Source: Bdellovibrionales bacterium (GTDB lineage Bacteria > Bdellovibrionota > Bdellovibrionia > Bdellovibrionales > Bdellovibrionaceae). From it: a DNA stretch of 7,349 nt. The stretch lies in NCBI GenBank assembly GCA_027320785.1, contig DAHVKR010000059.1:1-7349 (forward strand). Direction: 5' to 3'. The position numbers were made by a program, and so were the translations under genes. Under the pieces are notes generated by a model. That model saw only the letters and a program-made list of their open reading frames with translations. It did no database searches and had not been told where the DNA came from. Every line of letters starts with the position of its first letter. Position 1 is the first letter of the stretch. Of this stretch, positions 1-6,823 are shown piece after piece.

Positions 1-342
1 CTTCACGATGTACTGAGAAACTCCAGAAAGAACCGCTTCTGTAACCTGCTCTCTCTCGGCTTCGGAAGTTAACAACACAAAAGGCAAATCCTTAAATTCT
101 GATGAAGCTCGAACTTTTTTAAGAAGCTCAAGACCTTTAAGCTTTGGCATATTCCAGTCTGAAATCACGAGCTCAATGGGCTCGCCCGCTTTGTAATGTC
201 GCTGGAGTGTTTCTAAACCGACTTCTCCGTCTTCAGCTTCATAGATGGTTTTAAAGCCCATTGTTTTGAGCTGATTTTTAACCAAGTCTCGAATAGAAGG
301 CATGTCATCAATTACTAAGATGCGAATATCTGGTGAAAACAT
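1..342 (-). CDS. CheY-like single receiver-domain response regulator (3' end cut by window edge)
   Basis: The visible 114 residues form a phosphoacceptor receiver domain, read from an ATG at 342 and running off the left edge in frame. All signature residues are present: the acidic pair D12-D13, phosphoacceptor D62 within D-W-N-M-P, the T92-S93 switch position, and the conserved lysine K114 in Y-I-V-K. The D-W-N-M-P block and the tyrosine three residues before the lysine match chemotaxis CheY more closely than OmpR- or NarL-type regulators. The family takes a phosphoryl group from a histidine kinase such as CheA and, in CheY, signals to the flagellar switch. Only about 15 residues would be missing if it is a stand-alone CheY of about 129 residues; a longer protein with an output domain cannot be excluded. 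It starts 4 bases after the ChaN-like gene stops, and no Shine-Dalgarno sequence is visible, so its translation may depend on coupling to that gene. Confidence 0.95.
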   Translation of the reverse strand, partial: MFSPDIRILVIDDMPSIRDLVKNQLKTMGFKTIYEAEDGEVGLETLQRHYKAGEPIELVISDWNMPKLKGLELLKKVRASSEFKDLPFVLLTSEAEREQVTEAVLSGVSQYIVK

Positions 343-346
343 AAGG

Positions 347-1222
347 CTATTCTACGGCAGGCGCCGCCCAAATCCAATCAGCCCTTGGTCCATATTCAGG
401 GTCAGGTTGAATTTCCTTTTGAATTTCTTCCTGTGACATTCCGTCAGTATTCACCTGTGAAATGACGAGAACGTCTTGAACCCCCCTCGCCTTCAAACGA
501 TCGGGAAGTCCCCCGCCATATTGCACATGAAACTCACCTACAATCACAACCAGAACAGCGTCAGGGTTTTCTCTTTGAAAGGTTTCAATTCTCCAAGCCA
601 TGGTATCATCCCATGTACTTTGAGCTTCAAAGTAATTTTGAGCGAGCTTTGGATCTGTAAAATGCCCCCCGATGATTTTCAAAAATCGATCCCGGTAACT
701 ATCTCGTCCCACAGAAAAGTCCGGTGGAAGCAGATCATGAAGTTCTGGAGAAAGTCCCTCAATTCCCACTTTTGCAATTTGGCTCGTGAGCTCATTGGGT
801 GCATTCAAAGCCCAAGTTCTTTCGCCACGGGAGTAATCGGGAAAAACCGCTTGAGCTTTATAGTAATCAAAGGAAGGTTTTCCCCATTTGATTTTTTTTA
901 AAAAATCAAGTTCCGCTAACGTCCCCAGCCGGTAAGCATCCACGTCCGCCTGATAGGGATAGGAAAAAAATTCCAAACCTACGTGAATTGGGCGCCCATG
1001 ATCTCTGAGTGCTTTGAGCACCTCAAGGTGCTGATTCTGATCCACCTTAAACCCATGATTCTCGCCCAAAATGATTACACGATGCGTCTGAAGGTCGCTT
1101 GAGAGGCTTTGGAAGTCAGACAGGTGCCCCTGAGACGTGAAAATTTGGGCATGGGCACAAGCCGCCATACCCAGAGAGAGAATAAAAACCCATAAGTTTG
1201 AGAGCGGATGCCATTTTCCCAT
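347..1222 (-). CDS. ChaN-family (Tiki/haem-uptake fold) exported protein
   Basis: This 291-residue protein belongs to the ChaN/DUF399 family. The family motifs are visible in order: L-G-E-N-H at 52-56 with a further H65, G-L-E-F-F at 82-86, Q-S-T-W-D-D-T-M-A at 201-209, and the C-terminal G-E-F-H at 229-232 followed by Y-G-G-G-L-P at 235-240. The two G-E-x-H blocks are the conserved active or ligand site of the Tiki-like fold. Characterised bacterial ChaN binds haem at the outer membrane, while animal Tiki is a metalloprotease, so the substrate here is open. The N-terminus is a signal peptide with a hydrophobic core at about 10-21. M-A-A-C22 could be a lipobox, or cleavage could follow A-H-A25. 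The ATG at 1222 is preceded by A-GGGGG, about 8 bases upstream (1231-1237). The gene lies directly upstream of the CheY-like gene, an unusual partner for this family, and diverges from rpmG. Confidence 0.87.
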   Translation of the reverse strand: MGKWHPLSNLWVFILSLGMAACAHAQIFTSQGHLSDFQSLSSDLQTHRVIILGENHGFKVDQNQHLEVLKALRDHGRPIHVGLEFFSYPYQADVDAYRLGTLAELDFLKKIKWGKPSFDYYKAQAVFPDYSRGERTWALNAPNELTSQIAKVGIEGLSPELHDLLPPDFSVGRDSYRDRFLKIIGGHFTDPKLAQNYFEAQSTWDDTMAWRIETFQRENPDAVLVVIVGEFHVQYGGGLPDRLKARGVQDVLVISQVNTDGMSQEEIQKEIQPDPEYGPRADWIWAAPAVE

Positions 1223-1230
1223 TGAAGAGA

Positions 1231-1237
1231 CCCCCCT
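1231..1237 (-). promoter_or_regulatory. Ribosome binding site of the ChaN-like gene
   Basis: On the minus strand AGGGGGG is followed by 8 bases and then the ATG at 1222. It matches the AGGAGG consensus at five of six positions and supports this start codon. Confidence 0.55.
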
Positions 1238-1282
1238 GTTTTGCTACAACGTTTCTTTCCTAATTTGACTCGAAAACCGTTG

Positions 1283-1288
1283 AAAGGA
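1283..1288 (+). promoter_or_regulatory. Ribosome binding site of rpmG
   Basis: AAAGGA lies 7 bases upstream of the ATG at 1296. It fixes the start of this short gene and agrees with the M-A-K-K start typical of L33. Confidence 0.75.
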
Positions 1289-1295
1289 CTGAGCC

Positions 1296-1475
1296 ATGGC
1301 AAAGAAATCTGGTCGCATTATCGTGACTTTGGAATGTACCGAAGCAAAAGCCGCTGGTAAACCTGTATCTCGCTATACCACGACAAAAAATAAGACTAAA
1401 ACTCCCGGTCGCATGGAGAAAAAGAAGTACAACCCCAATATGCGCAAACACACTCTCCACCGCGAAACCAAGTAA
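1296..1475 (+). CDS. rpmG: Large ribosomal subunit protein L33 (bL33), 59 residues
   Basis: This small basic protein is bL33 of the 50S subunit, which lies near the E site. The family blocks are clear: R-I-I-V-T-L-E-C near the start, Y-T-T-T-K-N-K at 27-33, the K-K-K-Y-N-P stretch at 42-47, and [10 protein letters not shown] at the C-terminus. The length of 59 is normal. bL33 exists in a zinc-binding form with two Cys-x-x-Cys pairs and a cysteine-free form. Here only the first of the four cysteines survives (C14). The others align with A17, N46 and M49, so zinc binding is not expected. The loop between C14 and Y27 is about five residues longer than in zinc-ribbon homologues. The ATG at 1296 has a good AAAGGA site, and the stop TAA is 3 bases before dcd, so the two genes form a transcription unit. 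Confidence 0.95.
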   Translation: MAKKSGRIIVTLECTEAKAAGKPVSRYTTTKNKTKTPGRMEKKKYNPNMRKHTLHRETK

Positions 1476-1478
1476 GGT

Positions 1479-2015
1479 ATGATCCTCACTGACGCGCAAA
1501 TTTTAGAGTGCATGGAAAAGGGCTCCATTAAAGTCGAGCCCTTTCGCCGTGAGTGCCTCGGAACCAACTCCTACGATGTTCACCTGGGCAAAACTCTGGC
1601 CGTCTACAAGGACAGCGTTCTTGATGCGCGTAAGCACAATCTAATTGAGTCTTTTGAAATCCCCGAGGAAGGTTATGTCCTCACACCTGATAATTTCTAC
1701 TTAGGTGTCACTCAAGAATATACAGAGACCCTCGCCCACGTTCCTTTCCTCGAAGGAAAATCCAGCGTAGGCCGCCTTGGAATCGATATTCATGCGACAG
1801 CTGGCAAAGGTGATGTTGGGTTTTGTAACTATTGGACCCTTGAAATCTCTGTTAAGAAACCCGTTCGTATTTATTCAGGTATGCCCATTGGGCAGTTGAT
1901 TTACTTTTCAGTAGAAGGCCAAATTCTCACTCCCTACAATAAAAAGAATTCAGCTAAATACAACCACGTCACAGCTCAGCCGATGGAGTCTATGATGTGG
2001 AAAAATCAATTTTAA
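1479..2015 (+). CDS. dcd: dCTP deaminase
   Basis: The 178-residue product is a trimeric cytosolic dCTP deaminase, which converts dCTP to dUTP and ammonia to supply the dTMP pathway. Visible landmarks are M-I-L-T-D at the start, T-N-S-Y-D-V-H-L-G (29-37), the nucleotide-site block G-K-S-S-V-G-R-L-G (93-101), I-H-A-T-A-G (104-109), the catalytic glutamate E122 in T-L-E, G-M-P-I-G-Q-L (134-140), and the C-terminal P-Y-N...A-K-Y (152-161) that closes over the triphosphate. It is slightly shorter than the E. coli enzyme (about 193). The G-K-S-S and T-A-G forms resemble the bifunctional mycobacterial enzyme, which goes on to dUMP, so this activity is possible but undecided. The usual D-P-G-F motif is altered to D112-V-G-F. 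It follows the rpmG stop by 3 bases; the only SD-like sequence, AAGG, overlaps that stop and sits too close to the ATG for a normal site, suggesting translational coupling. Confidence 0.95.
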   Translation: MILTDAQILECMEKGSIKVEPFRRECLGTNSYDVHLGKTLAVYKDSVLDARKHNLIESFEIPEEGYVLTPDNFYLGVTQEYTETLAHVPFLEGKSSVGRLGIDIHATAGKGDVGFCNYWTLEISVKKPVRIYSGMPIGQLIYFSVEGQILTPYNKKNSAKYNHVTAQPMESMMWKNQF

Positions 2016-2032
2016 TTTTTTAATCTACTTCG

Positions 2033-5000
2033 TCATTGATATTGATAAGGGTCTACTGCTTTTGCTTTAGATCGATTTTTACTAATTCGACTTGCTCGAC
2101 TGTCACAGACAGGAGCTGTCCCTGAGCTTCCAGACTCACGTGTTTTATCCGCGATAAATCCTAAAATCTGAGCCATATCCGTTCGCCCGACCCAGATCTC
2201 CTTGTTCCATTTATCCACGTTCTTTTTCCAGAACTGCCATGTGGTAATATAATGCCAAAAATCAGGCTGATCCTTATACCGCAAAATATAGGTAAAGAGA
2301 GAGAGAACTTCATCATTTTTAATAAGGCCTTTTTTAATAGAATCTGCCGCTACGTCTCTCAAAAGAGATTCAAAAATAGGAAAGGCTTTAATAGCTTCAG
2401 GGGCCTGTAGATAACCATTACGAGAGGAATCAAAACGAGCGTACAAGAGTTCTGTGTATTGAACAACAAAGGGATAGTATAGAGAATCGCTGAGGTACAC
2501 ACTCTCCTCTTTTACATCCCCATAGCCATTATTAGGAATCCAACCTGTTGCCTTCAACGTTTGCTTAAAGACTGTATTCCATGTCGCAAACCCAGGACGC
2601 GCGCCTGTAACAGCTCCGGGTGCACCTGGCGAAGGCGCTGGTGGCTGATGGGGGTCCTCAGGATTAGGACCTTCTTGATGTGTTAGGTCCCCATTATCCT
2701 CATCACTTGGCATAATCAGGCTTTTACCCGTATCTTTTGCAGCAAGACTTTCCACATAGGATTTAAAATCAGGCAATTGAGTCATGAACCGTCGAACCGT
2801 CACATAGTGATGCTCACTGAGACAGTTAAAGGTCACAAACTCTTTACCGTCTGCATCTTTATAGATTTTGCACACATTACGTAGTGAACTTTCAAGCCGG
2901 CTATTCACGCGCAAACCTGAAAAAATAACGTTCATCAAATCACTGAGTTCACCCGAATCTAAAAACTTATCCCCATTACTGTGAGGCAAAAAGATATTCG
3001 CCTCAAGAAAGCGTGAACTGATAAACGTGGGTTTCGGATCAAAAATTTTCAAGTCCTTAAACAGACCTGCGATCATATCAAAAGCGGATTGAGCCTCACA
3101 CTTCGTCAGTCGACTAAAATCTTTTTCAGTCGAGAAAGATCTCATCAGCAGACGAGTTAATCCTCTTGTTAAGTTCATCTGGAAGAGAGCATTCATTTTA
3201 TATTGCCACTGATAGCGATTAGAAACTTCAAGTTCATCTTCTGAATTCCAAGTAGAGGATACAGGAGACTGCAAGGCTTTGAAAATTTCCAGCAAACCAA
3301 TTTTAAGATCCGGGTCGGACTGTAACTTCAAGAAGCTGTCTCGAACAACCTCTAACATCTCACTCGGCGAAAATCCTTTTTCCGGGTTATGATCAAAAAG
3401 GCCATTCAACACAATCTGTGTTTTCCTCCAGATTGTAAACTCAGATCGAAGAATTTCAAATTGCTCTGTGGTCAGACGATCATTTGTTTCTCCGGCTAAG
3501 CGTTTTTCTGGAGAAAACAACATATATTGCAAAACAGCTTTCCATAATCCTTGAGCCGTTTCAGGTCTGATTTTTTGCGAAAACAAGCTGGTATCGGAAA
3601 GTCTGAGTGTCAGATTGACCATCTCATCCTGAGTGAAATATCCCTTACGAGTTGTTCTCAACAGATCATGAGCAAATCCCACTGTATTATTCATCAGCTG
3701 GCCGAGATCCTGGATTCCTTGATCCTGCCGGAAGCTCTTATCAGCTAAGAAATAATCATAGTACTGAAATAACGAATAGGATTGGGCTACCAATGGTAAA
3801 ATCTGAACCCACTCATCCTGTCTGACAATAACATCTGACTCTCCGAACACCATGGATTTTACTTGCTGAAAAACATCACGATATTGAGCAATTTTTTGAG
3901 CAAAGTCCAAAGGCTTCGCCGGAGCTTGATGAGAAGGATCTGACGGACCTTTGTTGATATTGGGGTAAAGACGGTTCAACTCTGTCACTAACGAGATAAA
4001 ATCATCATAGCTATAAGAGCCCACTAAAAAGTGGCCAAAGTCTTGTGCAATCGAAGATAAACGAACTCGAGATTGATCAAAAATATCACGAGCTTTAGTG
4101 GGGTCTTCCGTTTGAGGATCCCAAGCCGCCGAGTAAATACTGTAGTAGGGCATAAAGTTTTCGAGAATCCGCCTCAGCTCGGGTACCTTTTGGCGCGCAT
4201 TTTCAAAGTCTATTGAAGACCAATTCTCGACGCTTCCCCCAATCACTACCTTTTTTATTTTCATGAATTCAGCGATTAATTTTTCTGAAACCTTAAGATC
4301 CGGCCAAAAGCTCTCGAAAGCTTTTAAAATCTCGTAAATTTCATTAGAAGAAACAGCCCCCGTGGATTTCTGAGAAAGAAGTTCTTGGAAGATTGAAAAA
4401 ACGTCTTCCATCATATTCGCCATATAAACGAGGCGAATAGCCCCACCGGTTTCATAGGTTGTCTTAATAAAATAACGATATCGAAGAAATTGGAAATAAC
4501 CCCGCACACCTAAAGTTAGAACAGGATTCCATTCCTGCTCATTAATGGTGTTTTCATCCCCGCCGGCTAATGCAATTTTCAACTTTTTGATTCCAGGGAA
4601 AAGCTTTTGCACATCAGGAAGCCAGCTCCACTGAGTGTTAAAGAATTTTTCAAACTCCTGGAAGAGCAGCAAAGCATCATCAATTTTATAAGTCGACTTG
4701 TTTTGAATAATAATTTGAGCCAGCTCTTTAGCAAACTCTTGAGCCGCCTTGTTAGCCGCATCAAATCTTTGCAGGTCTTCAGATCTCACGTTGTCCAAAT
4801 GTGGTTTCCAAAGCATCATGATGATATTCATGTATGGATTGATTTTCACAGTCATGCGACTGATTCGACCAAAAAACTCTTGAGAGCTTTTGAGTTCTTC
4901 ACGAGTCACATATTGGGTACTGCCCCCAATAAAAATTTGCTTTAGTTTCATGAGCTCAACTTGCAACTCAGGTGTGATCTTATTCTGGTTATTATCTTCA

Positions 5001-5326
5001 AAAAAATTATTCTCGAGGAATGTTACAATTTCGGCAGAAGTATAACGGTCTTGTTCCCGACCCTTTACATACTTTTGAAACTCCAAAAATGAATCTGAAA
5101 GACATCCCCAGGCCGATTGCAAAGTGTCATTATCCACTTCTGCACTAAAGAAAGCTTTTAAATCACGAGCTGCCTTATTGAAACACTTCGACTTCATTTT
5201 AAAGGCTTTTTGAGGAGGCGGCTGCTCACCTACGAGTGGCGGTGTACAAGAAGTCAATAAAAGAGCCATCACACTCGCAAGCCCAATAAGTTGTTTTGAA
5301 AGTGGAGTGCGAATCCTAGAAAACAT
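2033..5326 (-). CDS. Large lipoprotein with repeated EF-hand-like helical modules, unrecognised family
   Basis: I chose the ATG at 5326, giving 1097 residues. It has GGGAG 6 bases upstream and begins a proper lipoprotein signal: M-F-S-R-I-R, a hydrophobic core, then the lipobox L-T-S-C with lipidated C27. An in-frame ATG at 5401 would put 25 extra polar residues before the signal and lies deep in the barrel gene. A P-P-rich spacer follows C27. The body is mostly helical, with about five diverged modules whose matching G-G or G-E turns fall at about 134, 255, 363, 495 and 612. EF-like half-loops of the type G-x-hydrophobic-S/T-x-x-E recur. The most complete 12-residue loops are at 645-656 (D-x-N-x-E...E) and 966-977 (D-x-S-x-N-G...E); one at 782-793 is weaker. 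A proline-rich acidic linker lies at about 872-911 and a basic tail at the end. An outer-membrane or surface location is inferred. Its function is unknown. Confidence 0.9.
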   Translation of the reverse strand: MFSRIRTPLSKQLIGLASVMALLLTSCTPPLVGEQPPPQKAFKMKSKCFNKAARDLKAFFSAEVDNDTLQSAWGCLSDSFLEFQKYVKGREQDRYTSAEIVTFLENNFFEDNNQNKITPELQVELMKLKQIFIGGSTQYVTREELKSSQEFFGRISRMTVKINPYMNIIMMLWKPHLDNVRSEDLQRFDAANKAAQEFAKELAQIIIQNKSTYKIDDALLLFQEFEKFFNTQWSWLPDVQKLFPGIKKLKIALAGGDENTINEQEWNPVLTLGVRGYFQFLRYRYFIKTTYETGGAIRLVYMANMMEDVFSIFQELLSQKSTGAVSSNEIYEILKAFESFWPDLKVSEKLIAEFMKIKKVVIGGSVENWSSIDFENARQKVPELRRILENFMPYYSIYSAAWDPQTEDPTKARDIFDQSRVRLSSIAQDFGHFLVGSYSYDDFISLVTELNRLYPNINKGPSDPSHQAPAKPLDFAQKIAQYRDVFQQVKSMVFGESDVIVRQDEWVQILPLVAQSYSLFQYYDYFLADKSFRQDQGIQDLGQLMNNTVGFAHDLLRTTRKGYFTQDEMVNLTLRLSDTSLFSQKIRPETAQGLWKAVLQYMLFSPEKRLAGETNDRLTTEQFEILRSEFTIWRKTQIVLNGLFDHNPEKGFSPSEMLEVVRDSFLKLQSDPDLKIGLLEIFKALQSPVSSTWNSEDELEVSNRYQWQYKMNALFQMNLTRGLTRLLMRSFSTEKDFSRLTKCEAQSAFDMIAGLFKDLKIFDPKPTFISSRFLEANIFLPHSNGDKFLDSGELSDLMNVIFSGLRVNSRLESSLRNVCKIYKDADGKEFVTFNCLSEHHYVTVRRFMTQLPDFKSYVESLAAKDTGKSLIMPSDEDNGDLTHQEGPNPEDPHQPPAPSPGAPGAVTGARPGFATWNTVFKQTLKATGWIPNNGYGDVKEESVYLSDSLYYPFVVQYTELLYARFDSSRNGYLQAPEAIKAFPIFESLLRDVAADSIKKGLIKNDEVLSLFTYILRYKDQPDFWHYITTWQFWKKNVDKWNKEIWVGRTDMAQILGFIADKTRESGSSGTAPVCDSRASRISKNRSKAKAVDPYQYQ

Positions 5327-6812
5327 AGGATGCTCCCGCGTAGACTCGGTCATTGGCTCGGAAAGTATTGATGAAACCATCAGAGGTGGATTGGGGATCA
5401 TCTGGTCCTAATATATCAGCTCCCATTAGGAATGACCAAATTTGGTTCCATTGATATTGAAACTCAAGACCTAAGATAGAGCCCTTTTGATCATAGTCGT
5501 GAATATAAGAAAATTGCGTAATCAAAGGTCGAGCATAAACCATCGTCAAAGGCCCCATCACGCGAGCCAAAGCCGCATTGGAAAATCGATAACGATAGTT
5601 AAAGATCGTATTCGTATCAACACTTCCATCACTTGTAATATCCTGGATACTATCTCCATAGCTTTTCAAATAGGCGAGTTGAACCTGCAAAGATCGATCT
5701 AAAAACTGTCGTACATTCCAATCCAACTGAGCTGAGTAGATTTTGATAGGACTCAACTCCTGAATGGCATAGTCCTGCGGAGGTAGCATGGGTTCAGGAT
5801 GATCCTCATAGTAAGAAACAGAAACCTTAGCTACCTCAAACTGGTAACCCATATCAGCTGAAAAAACTTGATGGTGATCCACTTTAGGGCTCACAACAAA
5901 GTCAGCTTGGTTATCAACATTCACAGACTGAATACTTCTTTGAAGAATGAGATCATTAACAGGTTTACGTCCCCCAGCCACGGAAACCCACGGGCCTGTG
6001 TCTTGTTTTCCAAGACGCATTTTGAGTGCGAAGCTATCTTGGCTGGCCAGCTTCCACTGATCACCAATATCCAATTTATAGGAAACATTGATATTACCTG
6101 CCTGCCGTGAAGGCGGCCGGTACCAACGATTATCTGCCTTAATCGTTCCATCTTCTTCACGTAGGTCGGGTCCCATAGTGGGAATAAAGAGGCTGGAGCC
6201 AAAGGCTAAAAGTTGAAACATCTCGCTTTTATAATCAAAGAAAAGACCCGTTAAACCTTGATCTTCAGGGCGAAGAGCATCAATGGCGTATCGAGGCTGC
6301 CAAAGCCCCAAAGACCAAATACGATCAATTTCAGTCCATTCGTATTTCTTACGCCCCAATGATACCGTCGCCTGATCATCCAAAGGAGTGGAAACATAAA
6401 GCTCTTGAACAGAGTAATAAGATTGCTTTGCAGAAAAGAAAGTTCCCACGGAAACATCCGCAGCCCAATTAAGAGATAAAGGAGTTGGACGAAATGATGC
6501 TGCTGTAATTCGTCCTGACAAGAACTCGCTGTTTGTTAAACTTGGAGCATCCCTTAAGACAGACATGTATTGAAGTGATTCAAAACGAAATTGACCAAAA
6601 ACAGAAGCTTGAATGGGTGATTCCCAAGGTTGAGATAGATGAAGTTCCCCAGCCCCTTCATCCAATTTGGTTGAAGACGATTGCGCCAAGGCCGGAAAGG
6701 CTCCAAATAAAATCCCACCAACAATAAAAATGAATGGCTTAAGAAAGCTTAAAGCTAAGTCAAATCGCAATCTTCCCCCACTCCTCTCAATAAATCTTGA
6801 GTGACGAGACAT
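5316..6812 (-). CDS. Outer-membrane beta-barrel protein, porin-like, unrecognised family
   Basis: The product (498 residues from the ATG) has a signal peptide with a hydrophobic core at about 26-39 and likely cleavage after A-L-A43. A polar stretch follows, then from about residue 67 a long series of alternating polar/hydrophobic segments separated by short turns and longer D/G/S/P-rich loops. It ends in Y-A-G-A-S-Y-V-F, with the terminal phenylalanine and aromatic alternation recognised by the BAM assembly machinery. Cysteine is absent, as is common in outer-membrane barrels. A conserved-looking block at 153-191 (G-R-K...W-T-E-I-D-R-I-W...Q-G-L-T-G) recalls the G-R-x...W...R of porin-like exporters, but I cannot name a family. 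The start is uncertain: the ATG at 6812 lacks an SD sequence, while a TTG at 6770 follows GAGAGGAG and gives a more usual 29-residue signal peptide. The gene overlaps the lipoprotein gene downstream. Confidence 0.86.
   Translation of the reverse strand: MSRHSRFIERSGGRLRFDLALSFLKPFIFIVGGILFGAFPALAQSSSTKLDEGAGELHLSQPWESPIQASVFGQFRFESLQYMSVLRDAPSLTNSEFLSGRITAASFRPTPLSLNWAADVSVGTFFSAKQSYYSVQELYVSTPLDDQATVSLGRKKYEWTEIDRIWSLGLWQPRYAIDALRPEDQGLTGLFFDYKSEMFQLLAFGSSLFIPTMGPDLREEDGTIKADNRWYRPPSRQAGNINVSYKLDIGDQWKLASQDSFALKMRLGKQDTGPWVSVAGGRKPVNDLILQRSIQSVNVDNQADFVVSPKVDHHQVFSADMGYQFEVAKVSVSYYEDHPEPMLPPQDYAIQELSPIKIYSAQLDWNVRQFLDRSLQVQLAYLKSYGDSIQDITSDGSVDTNTIFNYRYRFSNAALARVMGPLTMVYARPLITQFSYIHDYDQKGSILGLEFQYQWNQIWSFLMGADILGPDDPQSTSDGFINTFRANDRVYAGASYVF
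5333..5337 (-). promoter_or_regulatory. Ribosome binding site of the large lipoprotein gene
   Basis: GGGAG lies 6 bases upstream of the ATG at 5326, inside the last codons of the barrel gene. It favours 5326 over the longer in-frame start at 5401. The lipoprotein ATG overlaps the barrel gene's end by 11 bases, so ribosomes finishing the barrel could reinitiate here. Confidence 0.75.
6781..6788 (-). promoter_or_regulatory. Possible ribosome binding site for an internal TTG start of the barrel gene
   Basis: GAGAGGAG ends 10 bases before an in-frame TTG at 6770, a slightly long but usable spacing. Starting there removes 14 polar and charged residues and leaves a compact signal peptide beginning with the TTG codon read as Met, then R-F-D-L. 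Confidence 0.45.
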
Positions 6813-6823
6813 GTCAATACTGG

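Larger units (their letters stand above)
1223..1295. promoter_or_regulatory. Divergent intergenic region between chaN-like gene and rpmG
   Basis: These 73 bases are the only divergent gap in the window, so they must hold the promoters for the leftward chaN-like/cheY-like pair unless an internal promoter serves them. They probably also hold that of the rightward rpmG-dcd pair. I could not find a sigma-70-type -35/-10 pair with good spacing in either direction. The AT-rich patch around 1253-1270 is the most promoter-like part. Confidence 0.4.

Noticed and set aside
476..901. 141-codon open frame on the plus strand inside the ChaN-like gene
   Set aside because: It lies opposite a well-supported family gene, its translation shows no recognisable motif, and there is no ribosome binding site.
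1223..1295. TTGACT at 1265-1270 as a -35 box for rpmG
   Set aside because: The bases 17 downstream bear no resemblance to a -10 hexamer and would put the transcript start past the ATG.
1373..1567. Minus-strand open frame across the rpmG-dcd junction
   Set aside because: It is antisense to two clear conserved genes, with no motif of its own.
1998..2032. AT-rich palindrome-like stretch with T-run between convergent dcd and lipoprotein genes, possible bidirectional terminator
   Set aside because: The best stem is about four to six A-T pairs with no G-C, too weak for an intrinsic terminator. The T-run may be only base composition.
4607..4945. 112-codon open frame on the plus strand inside the lipoprotein gene
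   Set aside because: It is antisense to a long gene with consistent repeat structure; its composition looks like a reverse-strand shadow.
5327..5401. Longer in-frame start for the large lipoprotein (ATG at 5401, 25 extra residues)
   Set aside because: It would place a polar, proline-containing stretch before the lipoprotein signal and overlap the barrel gene by 86 bases. The ATG at 5326 has a good ribosome binding site and begins a normal signal peptide.
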